DNA from: Actinomadura rudentiformis | GTDB lineage: Bacteria; Actinomycetota; Actinomycetes; Streptosporangiales; Streptosporangiaceae | Assembly: GCF_008923185.1 (NCBI RefSeq) | Contig: NZ_WBMT01000012.1 | Coordinates: 186,001 to 250,000 of the forward strand | Direction: 5' to 3' | DNA length: 64,000 nucleotides | Shown here: piece after piece, positions 32,216 to 41,168 of the stretch | Layout: every line of letters starts with the position of its first letter | How positions within the stretch are numbered: position 1 is the stretch's first letter | Notes under the pieces: model-generated | Told to the model about the DNA's origin: nothing | Databases searched by the model: none | Seen by the model: the letters and a program-made list of their open reading frames with translations, nothing else | Program-made: the position numbers and the translations under genes

Positions 32216-33361
32216 TCAGGACCGCAGGCTGCGGAAGAACGTGCGGATGTCGGAGACGAGCAGGTCCGGCGCCTGCAGCGAGGCGAAGTGCCCGCCGGTG
32301 TCGTACTCCGACCAGTGCGTGATCGTGTTGGAGATCTCGGCGAGCCCGCGGATCGCAAGGTCGCCCTTGAAGCTGGCGATGCCGGTCGGGACGGGCGAGG
32401 GCGCGGGCCGTTCACCCCAGCCCTCCTCGCCCGCCTCCAGGTAGAGGCGCGCGGCCGAGCCGGCGGTACCGGTGAGCCAGAGGATGGTGACGTCGGTCAG
32501 GATGACGTCGCGGTCGATCGGGGTCTGGTCGGTCTTGCCCGGATCGTGGGCGACGTACCATTCGATGTTCCAGGCGAGCTGCCCGGCAGGGGAGTCGTTG
32601 AGCGCGTACGCCAGCGTCTGCGGCCGGGTGGCCATCTGCGTGGCGTAGCCCGAGAAGCCCTGCCACTCCGCCGCGGCCTCCTGCGCGAGCTTGCGTTCGG
32701 CCTCGGAGAGCCGATCCAGATCGCCCGGCACGGTCGGCACCGAGGCGTTGGCCAGCGCGTTCACATGCACGCCGATGACGCGTTCCGGGGCGAGGCGGCC
32801 GATCTCGGGGGAGATGATGCTGCCGAAGTCGCCGCCCTGCGTGCCGTACCGCTCGTACCCGAGCCCTTGCATGAGCTCGTCGAGGGCGCGGCCGATCCGG
32901 CGGGAGCCCCAGCCCGTCTCGCGTGTCGGCCCGGAGAACGCGAAGCCTGGCAGGGAGGGCACGACGACATGGAACGCGTCGGCGGGGTCCCCGCCGTGCG
33001 CTCGCGGGTCGGCCAGCGGCCCGATGACATCCAGGAACTCGTACACCGTGCTCGGCCACCCGTGCGTGATGAGCAGCGGGATCGCGCCGGGCTCCGGCGA
33101 CCGCACGTGCAGGAAGTGGATCCGCTGCCCGTCGATCGTCGTGGTGAACTGCGGCACCTCGTTGAGCCGCGCCTCGTGCCCGCGCCAGTCGTAGCCGGTG
33201 CGCCAATGGTCGACGAGTTCGGTGAGATAGCCGCGTTCGACGCCGTACGACCAGCCGACACCGGGCAGCTGGTCGGGCCATCGCGTACGCGCCAGCCGTT
33301 CGTCCAGCTCATCGAGGTCGGCCTGAGCGATGTCGATTCGGAAGGGCTGTGGTTTGTCCAT
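32216..33361 (-). CDS. Epoxide hydrolase (alpha/beta hydrolase, EHN type)
   Basis: 381 residues from ATG 33361 (GGAGAG upstream). The N-terminal EHN region (PFRIDIAQADLDELDERLAR, with RTRWPDQLPG) packs against the hydrolase core as in microsomal-type epoxide hydrolases. HGWP at 100-103 forms the oxyanion hole, D178 in GGDFGS is the nucleophile and H in GGHFASLQAP is the base. It converts epoxides to diols; the substrate is unknown. It diverges from a WYL regulator with only 61 bp between. Confidence 0.88.
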   Translation of the reverse strand: MDKPQPFRIDIAQADLDELDERLARTRWPDQLPGVGWSYGVERGYLTELVDHWRTGYDWRGHEARLNEVPQFTTTIDGQRIHFLHVRSPEPGAIPLLITHGWPSTVYEFLDVIGPLADPRAHGGDPADAFHVVVPSLPGFAFSGPTRETGWGSRRIGRALDELMQGLGYERYGTQGGDFGSIISPEIGRLAPERVIGVHVNALANASVPTVPGDLDRLSEAERKLAQEAAAEWQGFSGYATQMATRPQTLAYALNDSPAGQLAWNIEWYVAHDPGKTDQTPIDRDVILTDVTILWLTGTAGSAARLYLEAGEEGWGERPAPSPVPTGIASFKGDLAIRGLAEISNTITHWSEYDTGGHFASLQAPDLLVSDIRTFFRSLRS

Positions 33362-33422
33362 GCACCCACTCTCCGGCGGTGCTAGGACAGGCGCGTTCCT
33401 ACATTGATGGGAATCTTGAGAG

Positions 33423-34445
33423 ATGTTGGAAACCTCGGCTCGTCTCCTGCGGCTGCTGTCCCTGCTCCAGATGCACCGCGACTGGTCCGGCACAGAACTC
33501 GCGGAACGCCTTGGAGTCACGACCCGTACCGTGCGGCGGGACGTCGACCGGCTTCGCGAACTGGGTTACCCGGTGCACGCCGCGATGGGGTCGCTGGGCG
33601 GCTACCGGCTCGGTGCCGGGGCCGCGCTGCCGCCGCTGCTCCTGGACGACGACGAGGCCGTGGCGGTCGCGGTCGGCCTGCGGACCGGCGCGTCGGGAGG
33701 CGTCTCCGGCATCGAGGAGCCCTCACTCCGCGCCCTCAACAAGGTCGAGCAGGTCCTTCCCACCCGCCTGCGCCACCGGCTCTCCGCGCTGGAGAAGACG
33801 ATGGTGGCGATCCCGCCCCGCAACGCGCCCACGGTCGACGCCGCCGTGCTCACCGCGATCTCGGCCGCGATCCGCGCGGCCGAGACGCTCCGCTTCGACT
33901 ATGTCCGCCACGACGGCGCCGAGACCCGCCGGGACGTCGAGCCCCACCGCCTCGTCAACTGGGGCCGCCGCTGGTATCTGGTCGGCTGGGACACCGAACG
34001 AGCCGGCTGGCGCACGTTCCGGGCTGACCGCATGGCCCTCCGTACGCCCAACGGCCCGCGTTTCACCCACCGCGAGCCGCCCGACGGTGACGTCACCGCC
34101 TACATGCAGCGGACGATGGGCCGCGACATGTGGCCTTACCACTGCCGCGTCATCCTGCACGCACCCGCCGAACGGTTCGCCGGTCAGATCGAGGGCACCG
34201 TGACCCCGATCGACGAGCACCGGTGCCGCGTGGAGATGGCCACCGACTCGTTCGACCTCGTCGTCTTCGTCATCGGCATGCTCGACGTCGGCTTCGAGGT
34301 GGAGTCGCCACCCGGACTGAAGGCCCACCTCCGCAAGCTCTCCACCCGCTTCGCCGCGGCGGCGGACGATATGGAGATCCGCGAAAGCAGGAATCGCGAA
34401 AGCAGGAACCGCGAAAGTGGGAACCGCGACGCCGCGTCCGGCTGA
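33423..34445 (+). CDS. HTH/WYL-domain transcriptional regulator
   Basis: 340 residues. N-terminal HTH (SGTELAERLGVTTRTVRRDV), then a WYL domain (RFDYVRHDGAETRRDVEPHR, WYLVGWD) and a WCX-like C-terminal part (FDLVVFVIGMLDVGFEVESP). WYL domains bind nucleotides or small ligands. The C-terminus ends in three NRESR units from 15-bp repeats. It likely regulates the divergent epoxide hydrolase gene. Confidence 0.85.
   Translation: MLETSARLLRLLSLLQMHRDWSGTELAERLGVTTRTVRRDVDRLRELGYPVHAAMGSLGGYRLGAGAALPPLLLDDDEAVAVAVGLRTGASGGVSGIEEPSLRALNKVEQVLPTRLRHRLSALEKTMVAIPPRNAPTVDAAVLTAISAAIRAAETLRFDYVRHDGAETRRDVEPHRLVNWGRRWYLVGWDTERAGWRTFRADRMALRTPNGPRFTHREPPDGDVTAYMQRTMGRDMWPYHCRVILHAPAERFAGQIEGTVTPIDEHRCRVEMATDSFDLVVFVIGMLDVGFEVESPPGLKAHLRKLSTRFAAAADDMEIRESRNRESRNRESGNRDAASG
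34383..34427 (+). repeat. 15-bp tandem repeat at the end of the WYL gene
   Basis: Three units of the form GAAAGCAGGAACCGC, differing by one to three bases, encode the repeated ESRNR tail. The reading frame is kept. Confidence 0.8.
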
Positions 34446-34478
34446 GAACGGGGTGAACCCACACGGAGAGGACCCCTT

Positions 34479-34502
34479 ATGACTGGACGTGGTTCATGTT
34501 GA
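34479..34502 (+). CDS. 7-codon leader ORF overlapping the ECF sigma start
   Basis: ATG 34479 (GGAGAGGACC upstream) reads MTGRGSC and stops at 34500-34502, past the sigma ATG at 34496. The sigma gene itself has no good ribosome site. Possible coupling; the short frame may be chance. Confidence 0.3.
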   Translation: MTGRGSC

Positions 34503-35110
34503 CCGCGCCTCTCGATACCCCCGCCGCCTCTCCGGAGGACGCGAGTGACGCCGCGCTGCTGCGGCAGTCGTTGTCGCAACCGGAGAGGTTCGCGGCGCTG
34601 TTCGACCGCCACAGCGATGAGATCTACCGGTACGTCGCCCGGCGGCTCGGACCGGAGACGGCCGAGGACGTCGTCGCCGAGACGTTCCTGACGGCGTTCC
34701 GCAAGCGCGGCCGCTACGACCTGGCCCGGCCGGACTCCCGCCCCTGGCTGTACGGGATCGCGACCAACCTCGTCCGCGCGCATCGCCGCACTGAGGTGCG
34801 CCGCAACCGTGCGCTGGCCCGCAGCACGGAACGGGAAGCGGCCGAGTCGTTCGACGAGCGCAGCGCCGCGCGGGTCACGGCCGAGCAGCTCCAGCCCCGG
34901 CTCGCCGCCGTGCTCGCCCAGTTGTCGGCGGCCGACCGCGACCTGCTGCTGCTCATCGCCTGGGCGGACCTGACCTACGAGGAGGCGGCGCAGGCGCTCG
35001 GGGTGCCGATGGGCACCGTCCGTTCGCGGCTGCACCGCGTCCGCAAGAAGCTGCGCCGCGCGCTGGGCGGCGGCAACCCGATGGCGACGAACGAGGAGTC
35101 CCTGGCATGA
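34496..35110 (+). CDS. ECF-type RNA polymerase sigma factor
   Basis: 204 residues. Region 2 (FAALFDRHSDEIYRYVARRL, with AEDVVAETFLTAF) and region 4 (LTYEEAAQALGVPMGTVRSR) are clear. ATG 34496 lacks a good ribosome site, whereas a 7-codon frame at 34479 has a perfect one, so coupling is possible. The next gene overlaps by four bases and encodes a membrane protein of the CU044_5270 type, a likely partner that controls this sigma factor. Confidence 0.88.
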   Translation: MLTAPLDTPAASPEDASDAALLRQSLSQPERFAALFDRHSDEIYRYVARRLGPETAEDVVAETFLTAFRKRGRYDLARPDSRPWLYGIATNLVRAHRRTEVRRNRALARSTEREAAESFDERSAARVTAEQLQPRLAAVLAQLSAADRDLLLLIAWADLTYEEAAQALGVPMGTVRSRLHRVRKKLRRALGGGNPMATNEESLA

Positions 35111-36120
35111 ATGACGACGAGATCACTGTCTTCCGGAAGGCACGTCCCGATGTGCCGCCCTATGACGACGCTGCCAAAGCCCGCGCCCGTGCCCGGCTGC
35201 TGGATGCCCGGACGAGCCGATCCGGCCGCTCGATCCGCCTTCCGCGATTGACCTCCGCCCAGGGCCTGCTCGCCGCGGGCGCCGCCACGGCCGTTCTGAT
35301 CGCCGGGCCGACCCTGCTCGTCAAGAACTTCGACCGGGACGGCGGGCCAGGCGCCACCGGCAAGTCGAACGCCCTGGGGCCCGGCGCCGCCGCCCCGGAC
35401 GACCGCCCCCGCCCCGGCCAGTGGTCGTACATCAAGATCCTGAGCGCCTCGTCCTCCAAGGGCGACGGCGGATCGCTCCTCGGCCCGCCCGACCTTCGCG
35501 TCACCAGAGAGGAGTGGCGCAGCGTCGACGGCAAGCAGACGGCGTTCATGGACAAGGGCAAGCTGCGGACCGACCCTGCAGCAGGGGCGGGGGTGCAGAG
35601 GCGGAGCGGGAGCAAGCAGATGGCGATGTCGGAGACGTCGCCGCGTACGGACTACCCGTACCTGCTGTCTCTGCCGACCGAACCCGCCGCGCTGCTCGCC
35701 GAGATCGGCCGGACCATCGACAAGGAGAACGGTCCGCACAAGGCGACCGCCGAGCAACGGGCGTCCCGGACGTTCCAGATCATGGAGATCTGGATGCGGG
35801 ACGTGGCGCTGCCGGCCAAGCTGCGGTCCGCGATGTACCGCGCGCTCGGGCAGATCCCCGGCGTCAAGTACGAGGGGAGGGCCGCGGACATCGCGGGTCG
35901 TTCCGGTGTGACCTTCTACCGCATCGAGGAGGGCTACCTGCGGATGGAGATCATGGTCGACCCGGCCACCCACCAGTTCCTGTGCTTTCGCGCCATCGCC
36001 ATCCGCAACCATCTCAGTAAGGCGGACGACAGGAACACCTTCCGCAAGAAGGGAGACATCCTCGGCTGGGGCGGTCCGGTCAAGGTGGGCTTCGTCGACA
36101 AGCCCGGTCAGCGCCTCTGA
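35107..36120 (+). CDS. CU044_5270-type membrane protein, candidate sigma-factor partner
   Basis: 337 residues. A cytosolic N-terminus of about 50 residues (FRKARPDVPPYDDAAKARAR) precedes one helix (GLLAAGAATAVLIAGPTLLV) and a large external domain. Genes of this type regularly follow ECF sigma genes in actinomycetes. The short N-terminal part could act as an anti-sigma element, but no zinc-binding HxxxCxxC is present. ATGA overlap with the sigma gene supports joint expression. Confidence 0.75.
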   Translation: MNDDEITVFRKARPDVPPYDDAAKARARARLLDARTSRSGRSIRLPRLTSAQGLLAAGAATAVLIAGPTLLVKNFDRDGGPGATGKSNALGPGAAAPDDRPRPGQWSYIKILSASSSKGDGGSLLGPPDLRVTREEWRSVDGKQTAFMDKGKLRTDPAAGAGVQRRSGSKQMAMSETSPRTDYPYLLSLPTEPAALLAEIGRTIDKENGPHKATAEQRASRTFQIMEIWMRDVALPAKLRSAMYRALGQIPGVKYEGRAADIAGRSGVTFYRIEEGYLRMEIMVDPATHQFLCFRAIAIRNHLSKADDRNTFRKKGDILGWGGPVKVGFVDKPGQRL

Positions 36121-36190
36121 TCGCCGCTTCCGGCCACGTCCCGCTCCTCGCCCCGAATGGCAGGCGGCCATAGATTGTCATTCATGAGAA

Positions 36191-36230
36191 TGGAGCAGCC
36201 GACTCGATTCGGGTGGCTGCTCCATTTCCC
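36191..36230 (+). terminator. Hairpin with T-rich tail
   Basis: TGGAGCAGCC and GGCTGCTCCA pair perfectly around 14 bases and TTTCCCTT follows. It terminates the sigma-factor operon. Confidence 0.7.
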
Positions 36231-36296
36231 TTGAAGTGAGTATTCAAGGGCGCGGATGGCGAACTTCATCGTCATCGGTTGAGCCGAGGTGGTCGC

Positions 36297-37661
36297 ATGA
36301 CACAGGACGTGCCGGCACCGGACGTGGGGCGCTTGGTGATGATCGGCGCCGTGCTGCTCTGCTCGATCGGCACGCTCGGCGTGGTGTCGAACGCCTCCGC
36401 TCCCCTGGACAAGGGCGGCCGCGCACCGGGCATCGCCGACCTCTTCCGGATCAACGCGGGGCGGATCTCCGTGGCGGCCGCGGTCGCGATGGCGCTGGCG
36501 GCGGTCCTCGGCCTCCTCGCCCTGCGCTGGTCGGTGCGGCGGAGCTGGCCGTGGCTGCTGCTCGCCGGAGTCGCCCTGACGCTGCCGAATGAGTACGCCC
36601 ATCTGATCGCGCCGTACGACCTGCCGCCCGGCGGCGCCCTCTACCGGACCGTCTCGGCGCTGACGACCGGTGCCGCACAGCTGGTGCTCATCGGCACGCT
36701 GGGCGCGGGCATACGCCTCTGCCATATCGGCGAACGCGGCGTCGGAGCGGCTCTGATCGGCGCTGGATTCGGCGCGCAGATATTCGGTGCGAGCACGGAC
36801 GTGTGGTTCGCGCGCATTTTGATACTCGGGCCTGGTGGCAATTTTCCGAGTGCGGGGGAGGCCCTCAAACAGCTCGTGCACGACGGGATGATCCTCGCGG
36901 CGATCGGCGGGGCGTTCCTTCTGGCGATGCTGCACCGCAACTATGGCGACCGGCCCGAACTGGCCGGCCCCGACAGGGATCCTGGCCTTCGCGTGACGCT
37001 CGCCGGATCGGTGGCCATGGTGTCCCTGATACCGGCCGCCCTGCTGGCCGATTACCGCACCTACACCATCACCGGCTCGCTGGTGTTGCTCGTGACGGCC
37101 ATCGTCTGCGCGGCTGCCGCAGGCGTGCGCGCCACCATCGGCACCGCCGTGGCCACGGCGGCGCTCGTCGGCATGTCGAGCCCGGCAGCGAAACTCATCA
37201 ACGTCGAGAGTCTCCACCCTGTCCGGCTGTGGTTCTGGGTCGCGCTCGGCGTGGTGACCGGCGGGGTCGCCGCCTACTTCTCACGGCGCAACCACTCGGC
37301 GGCCATCGGGTGCGGGACCGCGGCGGTGCTCCTGCCGCTGATGTCCGAGCGTTCGACCCCGGGGAACGCGCTGCTCCTCGGCCTCCTCGTCGCCGGAGTC
37401 ACCGCGCTGATCGCCTCGATCGACGTGTGGGCGGACCCGTCCTCACCGGCCGTCCTCGGCGCGCTGGTCGTGCCCGCGGTCCTCGGCGGGCACGGCCTGC
37501 TGACCGCCAAGGGCGACACCGGCACCCGCGATCGGGTCACCGAGCCGCTCGAAAACCTCTGGGTCTATGTCGCCCTGCTCCTGCTCGCCGCAGCCTCGAT
37601 GGCCGTGCTGGCATTTCTGGAGACCAGGGCCCGGGCTCGCCCGACTTCCGTCCCGGCCTGA
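36297..37661 (+). CDS. Polytopic membrane protein, unknown function
   Basis: 454 residues from ATG 36297 (GAGGTGG upstream). About ten to twelve hydrophobic segments span the whole length. Cytosolic and external loops are short. Some motifs (NEYAHLI, GPGGNFPSAGEAL) stand out but match no family I know. No partner gene is evident: a terminator precedes it and the next gene is a sigma factor 40 bp downstream. Transport or sensing cannot be distinguished. Confidence 0.7.
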   Translation: MTQDVPAPDVGRLVMIGAVLLCSIGTLGVVSNASAPLDKGGRAPGIADLFRINAGRISVAAAVAMALAAVLGLLALRWSVRRSWPWLLLAGVALTLPNEYAHLIAPYDLPPGGALYRTVSALTTGAAQLVLIGTLGAGIRLCHIGERGVGAALIGAGFGAQIFGASTDVWFARILILGPGGNFPSAGEALKQLVHDGMILAAIGGAFLLAMLHRNYGDRPELAGPDRDPGLRVTLAGSVAMVSLIPAALLADYRTYTITGSLVLLVTAIVCAAAAGVRATIGTAVATAALVGMSSPAAKLINVESLHPVRLWFWVALGVVTGGVAAYFSRRNHSAAIGCGTAAVLLPLMSERSTPGNALLLGLLVAGVTALIASIDVWADPSSPAVLGALVVPAVLGGHGLLTAKGDTGTRDRVTEPLENLWVYVALLLLAAASMAVLAFLETRARARPTSVPA

Positions 37662-37701
37662 TCCGGCGGCGCGTCCGGCAGGACGGCTCTAGGCTGCGGT
37701 C

Positions 37702-38685
37702 ATGGGGGATGAGACGGAGCTGCTCGAAGCGGGACGCCGTGGCGATGAGGAGGCGTTCGGCCGGCTCGTGGCGCCCTACCGGTCCGAGCTCCACGCGCAC
37801 TGCTACCGGATGCTCGGCTCGGTCCAGGACGCGGAGGACGCCCTCCAGGAGGCGTTGCTCGGGGCGTGGCGAGGGCTGGCGACGTTCGAGGGGCGCAGCT
37901 CGTTGCGCACGTGGCTCTACCGGATCACCACGAACGCCTGCCTGCGGTTCCAGGACAAGCGGCCCCGGCGCATCCTCTCCGCCGACTACGGCCCTGCCAT
38001 CCCGCCTGACGGCGACCTCGGCGAGCCCGTCACAGGTCCGGTGTGGGTGGAGGCCTATCCCAACGACGAACTCTCCTCAGAGACGCGATACGAGCTGCGG
38101 GAGAGCGTGGAGCTCGCGTTCGTCGCCGCGCTCCAGCACCTGCCCGCCAACCAGCGCGCCGTGCTCATCCTGCGCGAGGTGCTCGTGTTCTCCGCCGGCG
38201 AGGTCGCCGAGTCCCTCGACACGAGCGTCGCCTCGGTCAACAGCGCGCTGCAGCGGGCCCGCAAGACCGTTGACGAACGGGTGCCTGCCCGGAGCCAGCA
38301 GGCGACGCTGCGCGCTCTCGGCGAAGAGGCCGAACGCGAGTTCGTCGGCGCCATGGTGGCCGCGTGGGAACGCGCGGACGTGGACACGATCCTCGGCATG
38401 CTCGCGCGGGACGCCAGGTTCACGATGCCGCCGCTGCCCGCGTGGTTCGACGGCCGGGACGACATCGGCGTCTTCCTCAGAGAACGTGTGTTCGCCACGC
38501 CCTGGCGGATGGTCCCCACGCGGGCGAACGGTCAGCTCGCGCTGCTCTGCTACCAGGGTGACAAGGACGGCCGCTTCAATCTCGGTGCTCTCAACGTGTT
38601 CACGCTGAACGAGGACAACCTGATCACCGAGATCACCGCGTTCCTCGACCCCGCGGTCGTCGGCCGCTTCGCTCACGGCTCCTGA
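37702..38685 (+). CDS. ECF sigma factor with SnoaL-like C-terminal domain
   Basis: 327 residues. Sigma region 2 (FGRLVAPYRSELHAHCYRML), region 4 (LREVLVFSAGEVAESLDTSV) and then about 130 residues of NTF2/SnoaL fold (REFVGAMVAAWERADVDTIL to LITEITAFLDP). This is the SigG/SigJ-like group whose extra domain modulates activity in place of a separate anti-sigma factor. No anti-sigma gene lies beside it. Stand-alone regulation through the C-terminal domain is likely. Confidence 0.85.
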   Translation: MGDETELLEAGRRGDEEAFGRLVAPYRSELHAHCYRMLGSVQDAEDALQEALLGAWRGLATFEGRSSLRTWLYRITTNACLRFQDKRPRRILSADYGPAIPPDGDLGEPVTGPVWVEAYPNDELSSETRYELRESVELAFVAALQHLPANQRAVLILREVLVFSAGEVAESLDTSVASVNSALQRARKTVDERVPARSQQATLRALGEEAEREFVGAMVAAWERADVDTILGMLARDARFTMPPLPAWFDGRDDIGVFLRERVFATPWRMVPTRANGQLALLCYQGDKDGRFNLGALNVFTLNEDNLITEITAFLDPAVVGRFAHGS

Positions 38686-38757
38686 GGGCCGCGGTAGGGG
38701 AACGTCTGGCTGTGGAAACCCTTCAGTCCGTGTGGATCACGTCGATAGCCTGACCGA

Positions 38758-39606
38758 GTGCTTCTTGGAGTGAACGTTCCGAACTTCGGTCCCGGTACCG
38801 ACCCCGCCATGCTGCGCAGCTGGGCGCAGACGATCGAGGGTATGGGCTTCGGGCTGCTGATGGTCTCCGACCACGTCGCGGTGACGCCCGACGTGGCCGA
38901 GCAGTATCCGGCGCCCTTCTACGAGCCCTTCACGACCCTTTCCTACCTGGCCGGCGTCACCTCGCGGGTCCAGCTCGGCACCACCGTGCTGATCGTCCCG
39001 TACCGCCATCCGCTGCTCATCGCCCGCATGGCCGCCAACCTCAACCAGCTCAGCGGCGGCCGGCTGGTCCTCGGCGTGGGAGTCGGCTGGGCCCGGCAGG
39101 AGTTCGAGGCGCTCGGCGTGCCGTTCGAGCGGCGTGGACGGCTGACCGACGAGCACCTCCAGGCCGTGCGCGCGGCCTGGGACGACGAGTACGACTACCG
39201 CAGCGGGCCGCTTCCGATCTGGGTCGGCGGCAACAGCGACGCGGCACTGCGCCGCGCGGTCCGGCTCGGTGACGCCTGGCACCCGCTGCGCTTCACCCTG
39301 CCCTGGCTGGACGAGGCGCTGGAGCGGCTGGAGGCCATCGCGGGCGAGGAGGGAAAGCCCGTCCCGCCGCTGGCGCCCCGCATCTGCCTGCGGCTCACCG
39401 GCACGCCGGTCACCGGCGCCGACCGGAAGGCCGGTGAGGGCACGATCGACCAGGTCATGGACGACCTGGAGCACCTGCGCCGCCTCGGCGCCCGGACCGT
39501 CCTGCTCGACCCGTTCAACGGCGACCCGGACGAGACCCTCCACCCCGAACACGCCTGGCAGGCCCTCGCGACCGTGGCCGCCAACGTACGAACGGACACC
39601 AAGTGA
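38758..39606 (+). CDS. LLM-class F420-dependent oxidoreductase
   Basis: 282 residues from GTG 38758. Luciferase-like TIM barrel: the start LLGVNVPNFGPGTDPAML, the stretch LGTTVLIVPYRHPLLIARMA and GVGVGWARQEFEALGVPFE are typical of actinobacterial F420-dependent members (TIGR03619-like). It probably oxidises or reduces an unknown substrate with coenzyme F420. It overlaps the deaminase gene by four bases. Confidence 0.82.
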   Translation: MLLGVNVPNFGPGTDPAMLRSWAQTIEGMGFGLLMVSDHVAVTPDVAEQYPAPFYEPFTTLSYLAGVTSRVQLGTTVLIVPYRHPLLIARMAANLNQLSGGRLVLGVGVGWARQEFEALGVPFERRGRLTDEHLQAVRAAWDDEYDYRSGPLPIWVGGNSDAALRRAVRLGDAWHPLRFTLPWLDEALERLEAIAGEEGKPVPPLAPRICLRLTGTPVTGADRKAGEGTIDQVMDDLEHLRRLGARTVLLDPFNGDPDETLHPEHAWQALATVAANVRTDTK

Positions 39607-40019
39607 TCGACGAGAAGCTGCTCCGGAGGGCCATCGCGCTCGCCGCCGAGGCCCGCGCGTCCGGCAACCCCCCGTTCGGCTCGCTCCTCGCGGCGGTGGA
39701 CGGCACGATCATCAAGGAAGAACGCAACTCGACCATCACCGACGCCGACATCAGCCTGCATCCCGAGCTGAAGCTGGCCAAGTGGGCGGCCCGCGAGCTC
39801 GACGCGGAGACCGCCGCGGCCACCACGATGTACACCAGCTGCCAGCCGTGCAACATGTGCACCGGCGCCATCGAACGTTCCGGCCTCGGCCGGGTCGTCT
39901 TCGCCCTGTCCAACGAGCAGCTCGCGACCCTCAAGCCCGGCGGCGGCTTCCCGCCCGTACCCCAGGAGGGCCCGGCCCTGCTCGACGAGGCCCGGGTGCC
40001 CGTCGAGGGTTACTACTGA
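39603..40019 (+). CDS. Cytidine/deoxycytidylate-deaminase-like zinc protein
   Basis: 138 residues from GTG 39603 (GTGA overlap). HPEL at about residue 56 takes the place of the HAE zinc/proton-shuttle motif, and PCNMC gives the two zinc cysteines (PCxxC). The fold also fits guanine or tRNA adenosine deaminases; the substrate is uncertain. Coupling with the F420-type gene suggests one pathway. Confidence 0.8.
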   Translation: MIDEKLLRRAIALAAEARASGNPPFGSLLAAVDGTIIKEERNSTITDADISLHPELKLAKWAARELDAETAAATTMYTSCQPCNMCTGAIERSGLGRVVFALSNEQLATLKPGGGFPPVPQEGPALLDEARVPVEGYY

Positions 40020-40030
40020 CCGGCCTCATC

Positions 40031-40049
40031 TAGGCCAGGAATCGGCCTA
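40031..40049. promoter_or_regulatory. Short inverted repeat TAGGCC-N7-GGCCTA
   Basis: Perfect 6-bp arms between the deaminase stop and the VOC gene start. It may be an operator or, with neighbouring GGCCT/AGGCC, a small terminator. Confidence 0.35.
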
Positions 40050-40096
40050 TAGGCGTCATAGCGTGGAGACACGTTCACGACGCAGGAGGCATGGAC

Positions 40097-40591
40097 ATGT
40101 CGGTCAAGGCGATTCCCGAGGGCTACACCACCGTGACGCCGTGGATCATCTCCCGCGACTCCGCAGGGGTCATCGACTACCTGGAGCGGGCGTTCGGCGG
40201 GGAGGAACTGGGCCGCGTCGTGGATGCGCGCGGGGTCATCGGGCACGCGGAGGTCCGGATCGGCGACGCGATCGTGATGCTGTTCGACAGCGACCCGAGC
40301 TGGCCGCCGACCCCCGCGTTCCTCCGGCTGTACGTGCCGGACGCGCACGCGACGCACCGGCGGGCGGTCGAGGCGGGCGGCACCTCGATCACGGAGGTGA
40401 CGCATCTGGCCTTCGGCGACCTGGTCGGGCGGGTGCGCGATCCGTTCGGGAACGTCTGGTGGATCCAGACGCGCATCGAGGACGTGACGGAGGAGGAGCT
40501 GGCGCGGCGCTGGACCGACCCGGAGTTCGTCAAGGCGATGGAGTACGTGCAGCGGCCCGAGACGGCCTTCTTCGCCGACCGTCAGTCGTAG
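40097..40591 (+). CDS. VOC-superfamily (glyoxalase/PhnB-like) protein
   Basis: 164 residues. Two beta-alpha-beta-beta-beta units: VTPWIISRDSAGVIDYLERA opens and DPFGNVWWIQTRIEDV closes the domain, as in PhnB-like proteins. I prefer ATG 40097 because GGAGG is seven bases upstream; ATG 40091 would be too close. Possible metal ligands include H in IGHAEVRIG and E in the C-terminal part. Function unknown. Confidence 0.8.
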   Translation: MSVKAIPEGYTTVTPWIISRDSAGVIDYLERAFGGEELGRVVDARGVIGHAEVRIGDAIVMLFDSDPSWPPTPAFLRLYVPDAHATHRRAVEAGGTSITEVTHLAFGDLVGRVRDPFGNVWWIQTRIEDVTEEELARRWTDPEFVKAMEYVQRPETAFFADRQS

Positions 40592-40598
40592 GCGGCCG

Positions 40599-41066
40599 TC
40601 AGTCGTGGGCGGTGGCGTCCGGATGGACGGCGTCGCGGATGACCCGCAGGCCGGTGAGCAGGCCGTCGAGCTGCTCGGGGGTCAGCAGACCGGTGAACCA
40701 CCGCTCGATCGTGGCCAGGTAGTCGGGGAGGATCTGCTCCAGCCGTTCGGCGCCGTCGGGCGTGAGGACGGCGTAGGTGGCGCGCCGGTCACCGGGGAAC
40801 GACTCGCGGCGTACCAGCCCGGCGCGCTGGAGGCGGTCGACCAGGCGGGTGACGCCGCTGGTCGACAGCGCGGTCTGTGCGGCGAGGTCGCTCATGCGCA
40901 ACCGCTGCCCGGGTGAGCGGCTGAGCCGCATCATCGCGTTCAGGTCCAGTCCCGACAGCCCGTACTTCTGCCAGACGGGCTCCAACTTGGCCACCAGCCC
41001 CTCATGTGCCTCGAACAGCAGGCCCATCGTGGTCAGGCGCGGATCGTCGAAGAGGTCCTCGGTCAC
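40599..41066 (-). CDS. MarR-family transcriptional regulator
   Basis: 155 residues from GTG 41066; GTG 41102 is in frame but lies inside the operator-like inverted repeat. Winged helix: LRMSDLAAQTALSTSGVTRL, then LQRAGLVRRESFPGDRRATY as wing. It diverges from the quinone oxidoreductase gene and probably represses it. Confidence 0.83.
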   Translation of the reverse strand: MTEDLFDDPRLTTMGLLFEAHEGLVAKLEPVWQKYGLSGLDLNAMMRLSRSPGQRLRMSDLAAQTALSTSGVTRLVDRLQRAGLVRRESFPGDRRATYAVLTPDGAERLEQILPDYLATIERWFTGLLTPEQLDGLLTGLRVIRDAVHPDATAHD

Positions 41067-41093
41067 GGCAGGAAGCCTACTTGATGCGCGGAT

Positions 41094-41154
41094 AGTTGAC
41101 ACGAGGAATACCTCTGAGGTTTCATCTGTTCAGCCGATATTCCTCGCGTCAACT
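41094..41154. promoter_or_regulatory. Long 17-bp inverted repeat, likely MarR operators
   Basis: AGTTGACACGAGGAATA (41094-41110) and TATTCCTCGCGTCAACT (41138-41154) are complementary except for one base, 27 bases apart. Inside lie the shorter palindromes GAGG-N4-CCTC and CCTC-N-GAGG. It covers the divergent promoter region. Confidence 0.6.
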
Positions 41155-41168
41155 AACTGGAGGTTGGG

